Below, piece after piece: positions 8,881 to 16,556 of a stretch of DNA of 64,000 bases (the first letter of the stretch is position 1; each line of letters begins with the position of its first letter). The stretch lies in the NCBI RefSeq assembly GCF_000152805.1, contig NZ_CH902579.1, positions 75,442-139,441 of the forward strand, given 5' to 3'. Both the position numbers and the translations under genes were made by a program. Source of the stretch: Maritimibacter alkaliphilus HTCC2654 (GTDB lineage Bacteria; Pseudomonadota; Alphaproteobacteria; Rhodobacterales; Rhodobacteraceae). Under the pieces are notes generated by a model. The model was not told where the DNA came from. It worked only from the letters and a program-made list of their open reading frames with translations, and searched no databases.

Positions 8881-9989
8881 GCCGTGCCGCAATCATATCC
8901 GCCGGGCTCTGCCTCGGCCTCGGGACCCTGCCCGCGCTCGCCCAGGGCGTGCCGACGCAGGACAATTCCGCGATCGGGCGTGCCATCGCGCGGGTGACGG
9001 CGCTCGCCGAGGATCTGGCCGTCCAGCAGGACAAGGACCGCACCGAATCCACCCTGGCCGATGTCCAGGCCGACCAGTTGCGCGTCCTCGAGGAGATGAC
9101 GGCTGCCATCACCGGTCCCGGCTTCGATATCCGCGCGCTCGAGGGCAATGCGGATTTCGGGGTCGCGGCCGTCTATCCCAATACCGATGCGAGCCCGATG
9201 AACAGCCGCCTCTTCGGCGAAGGCCGTGAGACCGTAGAGATGATGATCGTCGAGGTCTCTAGCGAGTTTGCGAGTGCCCCCGGTGTAGCCCGCGCGGGTC
9301 TCTCGGCCACCCAGTGGCGCTGCCTTTTCCAGGCCCTGATCAAGCAGGAGAGCCGCTTCAACGTCGCCGCTGAAAGCCCGGTCGGAGCCTATGGCCTGAC
9401 CCAGCTCATGCCCGGCACCGCCTCCGATCTTGGAGTCGACCGGTACGATGTGAAAGACAACCTCCGCGGCGGCGCGCGCTATATCACCACCCAGCTCAAC
9501 CGCTTCGGCAACATACCCCATGCGCTCGCGGCCTATAACGCGGGGCCGGGTCGGGTCATCGAATTTGGCGGGGTGCCGCCCTTTGCCGAGACCCAAGGCT
9601 ACGTGCGCAACATCTCGAAGTTCTACAACGAATACCTCGCCGTGGTCGGTGGCGCCGACGCGCTCGGAACACTCTCTCCCTCGGACTTTGCGCTCGCCGA
9701 ATATGCCAGCATCTCAGAGGCGGGCGTCTATTACGCCGCCGACAGTTCAGCGACCACCGAACAGGTCATCAATCGTCTCCGCGCAATCATCCTGCAGATC
9801 GACGCGCAGCCCAATGCCAAGGCGGCCTGGGAGCTCAACACCTACGCCAAGGCCGAGATCGGCCGCATCCTCAACCTCCGCGTCCGGCTGATGGCGGCAA
9901 ACCAGCAGCGCGAGGCGGCCTATGCGCAGCACCTCGTCGCCGACCGGCTGGCCGAGCGCGACTTCACGCAGATGGGAGTTCCCGAATGA
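8877..9989 (+). CDS. VirB5-like protein with an inserted lytic transglycosylase domain
   Basis: 370-aa exported protein from ATG 8877. A signal peptide ends at ALAQGVPT. Residues 24-80 resemble the N-terminus of the next gene (AQGVPTxD..., then a helical AEDL segment). Residues about 141-255 are an SLT domain: E158 in QESRFN, GAYGLTQLMPG, and AAYNAGPGRV. The C-terminus (about 315-365, WELNTYAKAEIGRIL...) again aligns with the C-terminus of the neighbouring VirB5-like protein (VDLNTRVTAELGIIL...). So the transglycosylase lies inside, not beside, a VirB5-type helical fold. It probably acts in the periplasm, linking wall opening to pilus-tip assembly. The family comparison is by eye. Confidence 0.8.
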   Translation: MSRAAIISAGLCLGLGTLPALAQGVPTQDNSAIGRAIARVTALAEDLAVQQDKDRTESTLADVQADQLRVLEEMTAAITGPGFDIRALEGNADFGVAAVYPNTDASPMNSRLFGEGRETVEMMIVEVSSEFASAPGVARAGLSATQWRCLFQALIKQESRFNVAAESPVGAYGLTQLMPGTASDLGVDRYDVKDNLRGGARYITTQLNRFGNIPHALAAYNAGPGRVIEFGGVPPFAETQGYVRNISKFYNEYLAVVGGADALGTLSPSDFALAEYASISEAGVYYAADSSATTEQVINRLRAIILQIDAQPNAKAAWELNTYAKAEIGRILNLRVRLMAANQQREAAYAQHLVADRLAERDFTQMGVPE

Positions 9990-10753
9990 GACAGCTTCTC
10001 CTGACCGTCGCGGCGGTCGCCACACTCGGGTTTGCCTCGCCCGCAACGGCCCAGGGCGTCCCGACCTTTGATGGCTCGCAGCTTGGTCAACTCGTGGCGC
10101 AGCTCGAGCACATGGCCGAGGATCTGAACGTCCAGATGCAGCAACTCGCCACCATGCGGCTGGAACTGGAAACCCAGCTGTCGCAGCTCACGAACCTCGA
10201 GGCGCAATTGACCTCGCTGATCGAAGGCAGCGGGCTCGGCGAACTCTTTGCCACAGTCGAAGAGTTCCGCGCGCTGCGTGGCAAGCTGGTGGCCCCGCTC
10301 AACACCGCGCAGTCTTTGGCCAGCGGCGATTTCCTGAGCGGCTTCAATCCCGGCGCCGAGCTTTCGGCCTCGGTCGAACGGGTGCTCTCGGGCAGCGGCT
10401 TCACCTCGGAACGTCTGAGCACGCTTTCGGGCTCCGATCAGCCCGCCGACAACCGCATCGCCGCCTCGGCCGGGGCCAGTGCCATGCTCTCCGTCGCGGC
10501 CGAGGCAAGCCATGAAGAGGCGGGGCAGAGCCTCGAACGGCTCGAGACCATGGTCGGGCTCATCGACGATCAGGACGGGCTGAAAGCCGCCGTCGATCTC
10601 AACACCCGCGTGACCGCCGAGCTTGGCATCATCCTGACCCAGATCTGGCGGCTGGAAGCGGCGCAAGGCGTCAGTGCCGGCCAGCTTGGCGTTGTCGACG
10701 CCGCAACGCTCGCGGATGAGCGCAAGTTCCGCTCGATGGCGGTGGACCCATGA
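9986..10753 (+). CDS. virB5: VirB5/TrbJ-like minor pilin
   Basis: 255 aa with a signal peptide cut after about residue 22 (ATAQG). The mature part is almost all helical and rich in Gln/Leu heptads (residues 40-75), with a long central low-complexity region and a C-terminal helix pair, as in VirB5/TrbJ proteins that sit at the pilus base or tip. Its start overlaps the stop of the previous gene (ATGA) and its stop overlaps the next start. The N- and C-termini match those of the preceding transglycosylase-containing protein, so the two are tandem paralogues. Confidence 0.75.
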   Translation: MRQLLLTVAAVATLGFASPATAQGVPTFDGSQLGQLVAQLEHMAEDLNVQMQQLATMRLELETQLSQLTNLEAQLTSLIEGSGLGELFATVEEFRALRGKLVAPLNTAQSLASGDFLSGFNPGAELSASVERVLSGSGFTSERLSTLSGSDQPADNRIAASAGASAMLSVAAEASHEEAGQSLERLETMVGLIDDQDGLKAAVDLNTRVTAELGIILTQIWRLEAAQGVSAGQLGVVDAATLADERKFRSMAVDP

Positions 10754-11187
10754 GGCATGCCATGACCCACAGCTTGGCTCCAGTTCGGGCGCTTGGTCTC
10801 GCCGCGCTCGTCGTGAGTGCCTTATCCTGTGCCGCGCTGGCCCAGACCCCGAGCACGAACCCTTCCGTCGACACGCCCTCCAGCTCGATGGCTATCGCGC
10901 GGGACGAGGCCGACGACTGCCGCGTCGCGAAACCGCCCGTGGATCTCGCCGAAACCGCTTACCTGCGCAATGGTTACCGCGCGATCCTGCGCATCCTGAT
11001 CGCCGAGGAGGCGCTGACCACAGAGAACTGCACTTGCCTGCTCGACCAGTTCACCTGGGATCAGGCCTTGGGCGCCCTGCCCCGGTTCCGGACCTCGGAC
11101 AACCCGCGACTGCCGTTCAAGGTGCTCGATCTCTACGCCAAGGCCGATGCGCTGGAAGCCCAGGTTACGGAGGCCTGTGCGGAGTAA
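10750..11187 (+). CDS. exported cysteine-containing protein of the T4SS operon, unnamed
   Basis: 145 aa. ATG 10750 overlaps the previous stop; ATG 10762 is an in-frame alternative. A signal peptide (LGLAALVVSALSCAALAQ) precedes a mature domain of about 110 aa with four cysteines (DDCRVAK, ENCTCLL, EACAE), probably disulfide-bonded in the periplasm. The next gene starts at the base after its stop codon. I do not recognise the family. Position between virB5 and virB6 suggests a T4SS accessory such as an entry-exclusion or stabilising factor, but nothing shows which. Confidence 0.55.
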   Translation: MRHAMTHSLAPVRALGLAALVVSALSCAALAQTPSTNPSVDTPSSSMAIARDEADDCRVAKPPVDLAETAYLRNGYRAILRILIAEEALTTENCTCLLDQFTWDQALGALPRFRTSDNPRLPFKVLDLYAKADALEAQVTEACAE

Positions 11188-12201
11188 ATGGGGGTCATTC
11201 GCGACATTCTGGGACAGGTCGATGCCGCAGTGAACACCGTGGCGCAGGACGGCTTTGTCTCTTCCGCAGCCTCGGTCGGCAATGTCATCTCGGCGGGCGC
11301 GACCCTCCTTGTCGTCCTTCTCGGGATAAACGCGGTGATGCAACTCCGTCCCCTGCCCTTCGGCACGGGCTTTGCCTTCGGGGTGAAGGTCGCACTTGTC
11401 GGGATATTCGCGCAGAGCTGGGAAAATTTCAGCGTCATCTATGGCGTGGTCACGGACGTCCCCGACTCCGTCGGCGCCTCGATCCTCGCGCTCACAGGCT
11501 CGGGCGACGAGGCCGGGGTCTATGAGAGCCTCGACAATATGGTCGCCCGAATAACCGCCTATGGCGACACGATTGGCGATCGCGCGGGCTGGGTCTTCGG
11601 CGCGGTCCTGGGCGCCATCTTCTTCGTCCTCTCCGCCGTCTTTGCCGCCGTCACCGCCGGGATCATCGCCTTCGCCCGCATCGTCTTCGCGCTGATGATC
11701 GTGATCGCCCCCTTCATGATCGTGACCTCGCTCTTCAAACCGACCCAGTCGCTCTTCGAGGCCTGGACCCGCGCCACCATCGGCTATGCGCTCATGCCGG
11801 TCGCTGCCGCCGGGGCCGCGGGCATCACCGTCGCCATCGCCGAAGCGATCGGGGACGCCTCCGCCGATCCCGGTGACGTGGAGACCGTCAGCCTTATCCT
11901 GCCGTTCCTCGTGATCCTGATTCTCAGCGCCGGGATCATGGCCTCGGTGCCCTACATCGCCTCCAACCTTACCGGGGTCGTCGGCATTGCCTCCAATGCC
12001 GTGGGCCTGACCGGGCTTGCGCGCCAGGGTTTCGTGAACACGCGGGAGTATGGCACGGGTGCTGCCTCGCGCCTCGTCACCGGCAAATCGCCGCATGAAC
12101 TGAACCAGATGGCCAATGCGGGCGTGGTCAAGACCGGCGAGATGATCCGTCAAAGCCCCGGCGCGCTTCTCTCCGCCGCCAAGGCCTTCCGCAAACCCTG
12201 A
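11188..12201 (+). CDS. virB6: VirB6/TrbL-type polytopic inner-membrane protein
   Basis: 337 aa with five or more hydrophobic segments (around residues 30-50, 62-80, 130-180, 195-215, 232-250), forming part of the inner-membrane translocation channel. The central FVLSAVFAAVTAGIIAF...IVIAPFMIV stretch, then an FxAWTRATIGYAL-type segment, is characteristic of VirB6. The C-terminal tail after about residue 255 is polar and presumably cytoplasmic. The start is at the base after the upstream stop. It lies between virB5 and virB8, as in other virB operons. Confidence 0.85.
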   Translation: MGVIRDILGQVDAAVNTVAQDGFVSSAASVGNVISAGATLLVVLLGINAVMQLRPLPFGTGFAFGVKVALVGIFAQSWENFSVIYGVVTDVPDSVGASILALTGSGDEAGVYESLDNMVARITAYGDTIGDRAGWVFGAVLGAIFFVLSAVFAAVTAGIIAFARIVFALMIVIAPFMIVTSLFKPTQSLFEAWTRATIGYALMPVAAAGAAGITVAIAEAIGDASADPGDVETVSLILPFLVILILSAGIMASVPYIASNLTGVVGIASNAVGLTGLARQGFVNTREYGTGAASRLVTGKSPHELNQMANAGVVKTGEMIRQSPGALLSAAKAFRKP

Positions 12202-12218
12202 TGTGAAAGACGACGACT

Positions 12219-12899
12219 TTGAAGAAGACGGTAAATAGTTCTCCTGCGCCTGACCGCGACGCTTTCGAGGCGGATTTCATCTACGGGCCAAGACGGCGCG
12301 AGCGCTTTGCCTGGTTCGTTGCGGCGGCCGGCGTGCTGGTCGGCGTGGCCGGCATGGTCGCCGGCTCGAGCCTCTTTCCCCTCAAATCAACCGAAACCTT
12401 CGTGGTCGTGGTCGACAAGGAAACCGGCGAGATGGATCGGGTCGCCGCCGTCCAGGCCCTGACGCTCTCGGAAAGCGACGCCATCATCCAGGCCAATCTC
12501 GTGGCCTATGTCGACGATCGAGAGACCTATGACCTGACCGATGGCGAGCAACGTATCAACTCGGTCCTCGACCGCTCGGACGGCGATGCCGCCCGCACGC
12601 TGCGCGATCTCTGGTCCTCCACCAACGAAGACTACCCGATCACTGTCTATGGCCGCGACGCCAAGATCGAGGTGGTGATCAAATCGGTGAACCAGATCGA
12701 GCGCGGTGTGGCTCAGGTCCGCTTCACCCGCACGCTGCGCCGCCCCCGCGACACCCGCACCGTCACCCGGTCCTATGTCGCCACCGTCGGCTACGACTTC
12801 CAACCCGAAACCCGCCAGCGCCTTCAGGACGTCTGGGCCAACCCCTTGGGCTTCGTGGTGACCTCCTACCGCGTCGACGCCGAGACCCTGGAGAACTGA
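12219..12899 (+). CDS. virB8: VirB8-type inner-membrane assembly factor
   Basis: 226 aa beginning at TTG 12219 (MKKTVNSS); no ATG gives a better start. A short cytoplasmic N-terminus (FIYGPRRRERFAW) is followed by one transmembrane helix (about 31-55) and a periplasmic NTF2-like domain (about 60-226) with ETYDL, the R-INSVLD segment and the C-terminal NPLGFVVTSYRVD motif that marks VirB8. It scaffolds the inner-membrane complex and contacts VirB10 and pilin. There are 5 bases between its stop and virB9. Confidence 0.9.
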   Translation: MKKTVNSSPAPDRDAFEADFIYGPRRRERFAWFVAAAGVLVGVAGMVAGSSLFPLKSTETFVVVVDKETGEMDRVAAVQALTLSESDAIIQANLVAYVDDRETYDLTDGEQRINSVLDRSDGDAARTLRDLWSSTNEDYPITVYGRDAKIEVVIKSVNQIERGVAQVRFTRTLRRPRDTRTVTRSYVATVGYDFQPETRQRLQDVWANPLGFVVTSYRVDAETLEN

Positions 12900-12904
12900 C
12901 CAAG

Positions 12905-13627
12905 ATGAAATCCTTCCCCGCGCTCTTCCTGGCGCTTGTCCTTCCTGTTGCGGCACTCGCCGAGGCCACGCCGCAAGGTGGCCCGCTCGACATCCGCATC
13001 CGCACCGCAGTCTATAATGAAAACCAGGTCTACCGGATCGAGACGGACTTGCGGCATTCGACCACGATCCATTTCGGGGCGGGGGAACGCTTCGAGGCGG
13101 TCATTGTCGGCGACACCGAAAGCTTCCAGGTCGACCCGATCCCCGAGCTCGGCAATGTGCTGACGATCAAGCCGCATGTCGCGCAGGCCTCGACCAACAT
13201 GACGGTCATCACCAACCGCCGCACCTATTCCTTCCATCTGCGCGAAGGCTCGATCCCGAACCGCACCGGCATGTTCTTCGAAGTCCGCTTCCGCTACCCG
13301 GACGAAGAACGTCGCACGGCAGGTGCAACCCAGCCCAAGGGGTTCGAGGCACCCCGCAACTACAACTACCGTGTTTCGGGCGAGGGGGACTTCCGCCCCA
13401 GTCATATCTACGACGACGGGCGCTACACGTATTTCGTCTTCCCGGAAAACGCCCGTCAGCCCGCCCTCTTCAAGGCCGATGACCAAGGCCGTGAGCGCAC
13501 GGTGAACTGGACCCAGCAAGGCAACACTGTCCGCGTTCTCGGAGTGAACACCTACTGGACGCTGCGCATCGGCGACGAAGCGATCTGTGCGTGGCGCGAC
13601 GAGAGCGCGATCTATGTGAGCAACTGA
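12905..13627 (+). CDS. virB9: VirB9-type outer-membrane core complex protein
   Basis: 240 aa with a signal peptide ending near residue 20 (AALAEA). The N-terminal domain (about 30-120) includes YNENQVYRIETDLRHST and KPHVAQASTNMTVITNRRTY, and the C-terminal beta domain (about 150-235) includes YNYRV, PSHIYDDGRYTYF and NTYWTLRIGDEAICAW. All are standard for VirB9/CagX, which with VirB7 and VirB10 forms the outer-membrane ring. Only 2 bases separate it from virB10. Confidence 0.93.
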   Translation: MKSFPALFLALVLPVAALAEATPQGGPLDIRIRTAVYNENQVYRIETDLRHSTTIHFGAGERFEAVIVGDTESFQVDPIPELGNVLTIKPHVAQASTNMTVITNRRTYSFHLREGSIPNRTGMFFEVRFRYPDEERRTAGATQPKGFEAPRNYNYRVSGEGDFRPSHIYDDGRYTYFVFPENARQPALFKADDQGRERTVNWTQQGNTVRVLGVNTYWTLRIGDEAICAWRDESAIYVSN

Positions 13628-13629
13628 CC

Positions 13630-15057
13630 ATGGCCGATCAAACCCCTCCCGACCTTCAGGACCGCCTCGATCAGTTTAGCCAGCGTGGCAAATCCAAACG
13701 CCGCGGCAACAGCCTCGGGGTCGGTGCCCTCGCCGCCGCCCTCGCTCTTGGCGGCGCCGGGGTAGCGTATTTCCTGGCGACTGGATTGCAGACAAGTGAC
13801 AGCGCCCTCGAGACTTCCGATGTCGAAACCTTCCAGGACCGCCGCCCCGGCACCGGGGGGCGGCTGGAGTTCCCGCCCGACGAGACCGAGCAACGGGTCA
13901 ATGACGCTCTGATCGCCGTCGAGGAAGCGCTGGATGTGCCTGCGGCCCCTGCCCCCGAGCCAAGCGCCGAAGTGCTGGCCGAGATTGCCAAGCTGCGCGA
14001 GGCCCTTGCCGCGAGCCAAGCCACGCGCAACTCAGAAATCCAGTCCGCCGTTTCTGACCTGCGCGAAGCCTTCGATGAACAGAAAGCGACGCTAGAGGCC
14101 ACGCTGGCCGAAAAAGAAACCGAGCTTGCCAACCTGCAGCGCCAGACCGAGACCCGGATCGAAGGGTTGCAATCCATGCTCGATGCCGAGAGGGCGCAGC
14201 GCGAGGGGCTTGAGGCCGAGCTCGACCGTGAGGGGCTGATTGCTGACCAGCGCCTGCTCGAAGAACGCCGCCGTCAAGAAGAGGAACAGCGTCAGCGCGA
14301 GGCCGCACGGGTCGCCGAGGAGCTTCTGGCGGCGCAGATCAAGTCTCCTGCCGTGGTCTATGCCGACGGGCCGCGCGGCGGCGCGAGTGGCGCGGCAGTG
14401 GCCGAACCTACCGCCGCTTCTGGTGCCGGGGGGCCGGCCCTCTCGGGCAATGAGCAATTCCTGCAGACTGCCCGCCCGCTCGAGGTGCAGGAGGCTGCCC
14501 GCCTCGCTTACCCTGAGCGCACCCTGACCCAAGGCTCGGTTATCCAGGCTGCGCTCCAGACCGCCATCAACAGCGATCTGCCCGGGTCTGTCGTGGCGGT
14601 CGTCTCCGAGCCGGTTCCGGCGTTTTCCGGGGACCGGATCCTGATCCCCCGGGGCTCCCGCCTTTTTGGCCAATACCGCTCCGGCATCGAGATGCACCAG
14701 AAACGCATTTTGATCGTCTGGACTCGCGTCCTGACGCCGGATGGCACCTCGATAGAAATCGCCGCCGTCGGCGGGGATCAACTCGGCCGCTCGGGCCTGA
14801 CAGGTCTTGTCGACACCAAGTTCGCCGAGCGCTTCGGTGGGGCGGCGCTGATCTCCGTGATCGGGGCGGCACCTGCCGTGGCGGCGGAGAGTACCAACAA
14901 CGAAACCACAAGCATCGTCCTGGGTGATGTCGGCAGCGACCTTCAGGATGCGGTTGGATCGGTCATTGCCGACCAGGTCTCGATCGCGCCGACGATCTAT
15001 GTCGATCAAGGGGCCTCGGTCACCGTGCTCGTGGACCGGGATGTGGTGATCTATTGA
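13630..15057 (+). CDS. virB10: VirB10-type envelope-spanning core protein
   Basis: 475 aa from ATG 13630. A cytoplasmic N-terminus, one transmembrane helix (about 32-52), a long Pro/Glu-rich and coiled-coil periplasmic segment (about 100-235, many heptads of E/A/L/R/Q), then the TrbI/VirB10 beta-barrel domain from about 280 (YPERTLTQGSVIQAALQTAI, GDRILIPRGSRLFGQY, and GGAALISVIG near the antenna). It spans both membranes and senses ATPase activity. The coiled coil is longer than in the shortest homologues. The stop overlaps the TTG start of virB11. Confidence 0.93.
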   Translation: MADQTPPDLQDRLDQFSQRGKSKRRGNSLGVGALAAALALGGAGVAYFLATGLQTSDSALETSDVETFQDRRPGTGGRLEFPPDETEQRVNDALIAVEEALDVPAAPAPEPSAEVLAEIAKLREALAASQATRNSEIQSAVSDLREAFDEQKATLEATLAEKETELANLQRQTETRIEGLQSMLDAERAQREGLEAELDREGLIADQRLLEERRRQEEEQRQREAARVAEELLAAQIKSPAVVYADGPRGGASGAAVAEPTAASGAGGPALSGNEQFLQTARPLEVQEAARLAYPERTLTQGSVIQAALQTAINSDLPGSVVAVVSEPVPAFSGDRILIPRGSRLFGQYRSGIEMHQKRILIVWTRVLTPDGTSIEIAAVGGDQLGRSGLTGLVDTKFAERFGGAALISVIGAAPAVAAESTNNETTSIVLGDVGSDLQDAVGSVIADQVSIAPTIYVDQGASVTVLVDRDVVIY

Positions 15058-16037
15058 CCCGGACTGACAGCCCAGCCTCCTACCTCGAACGCTATCTTGA
15101 CCCGTTCCGCGACCTCTTGCGACGCGACGACGTGGTCGAGATCGCGATCAACCCGGATGGCAAGGTCTGGCTCGAAGTCGCGGGCGACGCCACCATGCGC
15201 CACGAAGGCCAGACTGTGGATCGCACCACCGCCCTCAACATGGCCCAGACCATCGTCGGCGACGCCAAAGCCCGCGTCTCTGAAAAGAACCCCCTCGTTT
15301 CCGGCAAGGTGGAATATGCAGGCCGTCCTCTTCGGGTCCAGGTCGCCGTGCCACCCGCCATCGATCGCGGGGCCTCGATCACCATCCGCCTTTTCGCCTC
15401 GGGCAGCGTTCGGGATTACGCCCCGGCCTATCTCTTCGGCAAGGCCGTCTCGCTCGATGCGCTCCGCGCCGAGAAGATGAAGAACATCGCCACACTCGCC
15501 GAAGTGAACCTCGAGGCCGCGCTGCAAACCCTGGTCGAGGCGCGGCTCAACGTCCTGATCAGTGGCGGCACCTCGACCGGCAAGACCACTTTCGCCCGCC
15601 ATCTCCTGACCCATGTCAGTGAACACGAGCGGCTGATCACCATCGAGGATGCCTTCGAGCTCTTCCCCGGCCAGCCGAACACCGTCGCCCTCCTGGCCGA
15701 CCGTGGTTCCGGCTTGCAACGCAGCGCCAATGCCCTCCTTCAGGCCTCCCTCCGTATGCGACCCGACCGGATCATCGTCGGCGAGCTGCGCGGGGCCGAG
15801 GCCCTGACCTATCTCGAGGCCATTAACACAGGCCATGGCGGATCGGTCTCCACCATCCACGCCGAAACCGCCGAACTCGCCATCGATCGACTGGCGATCA
15901 TGGTGCTGCAGGCAGGGACGCCGCTGACATTCGCCGAGGTCCGGCAATACATCCGCAAGTCCATCGATGTGATCGTTCAGCTCGGGCGCGCCGAGGGGAA
16001 GCGGGGGATTACGGAGTTCTATCTGCCGGGGTCGTGA
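15054..16037 (+). CDS. virB11: VirB11-type traffic ATPase
   Basis: 327 aa; the start is TTG 15054, overlapping the virB10 stop. The N-terminal domain (about 1-150) is followed by the RecA-like domain: Walker A GGTSTGKTTF at about 170-179, Asp box ITIEDAFEL, Walker B region RMRPDRIIVGELRGAEA, and His box NTGHGGSVSTIHAE. All marks of the hexameric VirB11/PulE ATPase are present. It works with VirB4 and the coupling protein. It is the last virB gene; no coupled gene follows on this strand. Confidence 0.95.
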   Translation: MTRTDSPASYLERYLDPFRDLLRRDDVVEIAINPDGKVWLEVAGDATMRHEGQTVDRTTALNMAQTIVGDAKARVSEKNPLVSGKVEYAGRPLRVQVAVPPAIDRGASITIRLFASGSVRDYAPAYLFGKAVSLDALRAEKMKNIATLAEVNLEAALQTLVEARLNVLISGGTSTGKTTFARHLLTHVSEHERLITIEDAFELFPGQPNTVALLADRGSGLQRSANALLQASLRMRPDRIIVGELRGAEALTYLEAINTGHGGSVSTIHAETAELAIDRLAIMVLQAGTPLTFAEVRQYIRKSIDVIVQLGRAEGKRGITEFYLPGS

Positions 16038-16252
16038 GACGTTCCGACACAGCAGGCGTCGAGCAAAATAACGTGCTTAGGCTACGAATGGCAGCAGCGC
16101 GCGAGCGCTGCTGTTCGCTTTGTATTCGTCAATAGCCGCTATTGGGCCGAGGCAAGCTGTCTTTTGGTGTCGGCCGAAAAAGCAACGTAGAATTACTTTC
16201 TCGACAATCGGACGCGTGATAATAAGGCATTTAAGGGAAAGAACTTACGCTA

Positions 16253-16429
16253 CTAGGGCACAGTCGGCGGCGGTGCCACGCGTCCGGCGAGCTTCTGCCA
16301 CTGTTTGTTGTCGATAAGGGTGGAACGGTAGATCCGCAGATTACCGCATCCCGGAAGTGACTTCAGCGTCTTTTTGACTGGATCAACCAACGCCGGTGCC
16401 AACCACGGACTAAAGGTTTGCTCAGACAT
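16253..16429 (-). CDS. possible 58-aa protein downstream of the SMC/nuclease operon
   Basis: A short frame from ATG 16427-16429 to TAG at 16253: begins MSEQTFSPWLAPALVDPV and includes LPGCGNLRIYRSTLIDNKQW. A weak GAGG lies about 13 bases upstream. It is the last frame on the strand of the 16557-21167 operon, 127 bases beyond the nuclease gene. The text looks protein-like but resembles nothing I know; it may be a small real gene or a fragment of a larger one. Confidence 0.35.
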   Translation of the reverse strand: MSEQTFSPWLAPALVDPVKKTLKSLPGCGNLRIYRSTLIDNKQWQKLAGRVAPPPTVP

Positions 16430-16556
16430 TGCGCCATTGTCCTCATTTTCAATTCAGATATTGGTAGGCGGTTGAAAGGAAGATCGAAATCTGCGACGCC
16501 ACAGACCCAAAAATCGGTTTGATGGAGTAACCTGGAGCAACTTTCATGATGCCGTA

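Noticed and set aside
7199..9148. 649-codon open frame on the minus strand
   Set aside because: Antisense shadow of virB4 and the following genes; its text is Arg/Gly/Ala-rich without domains.
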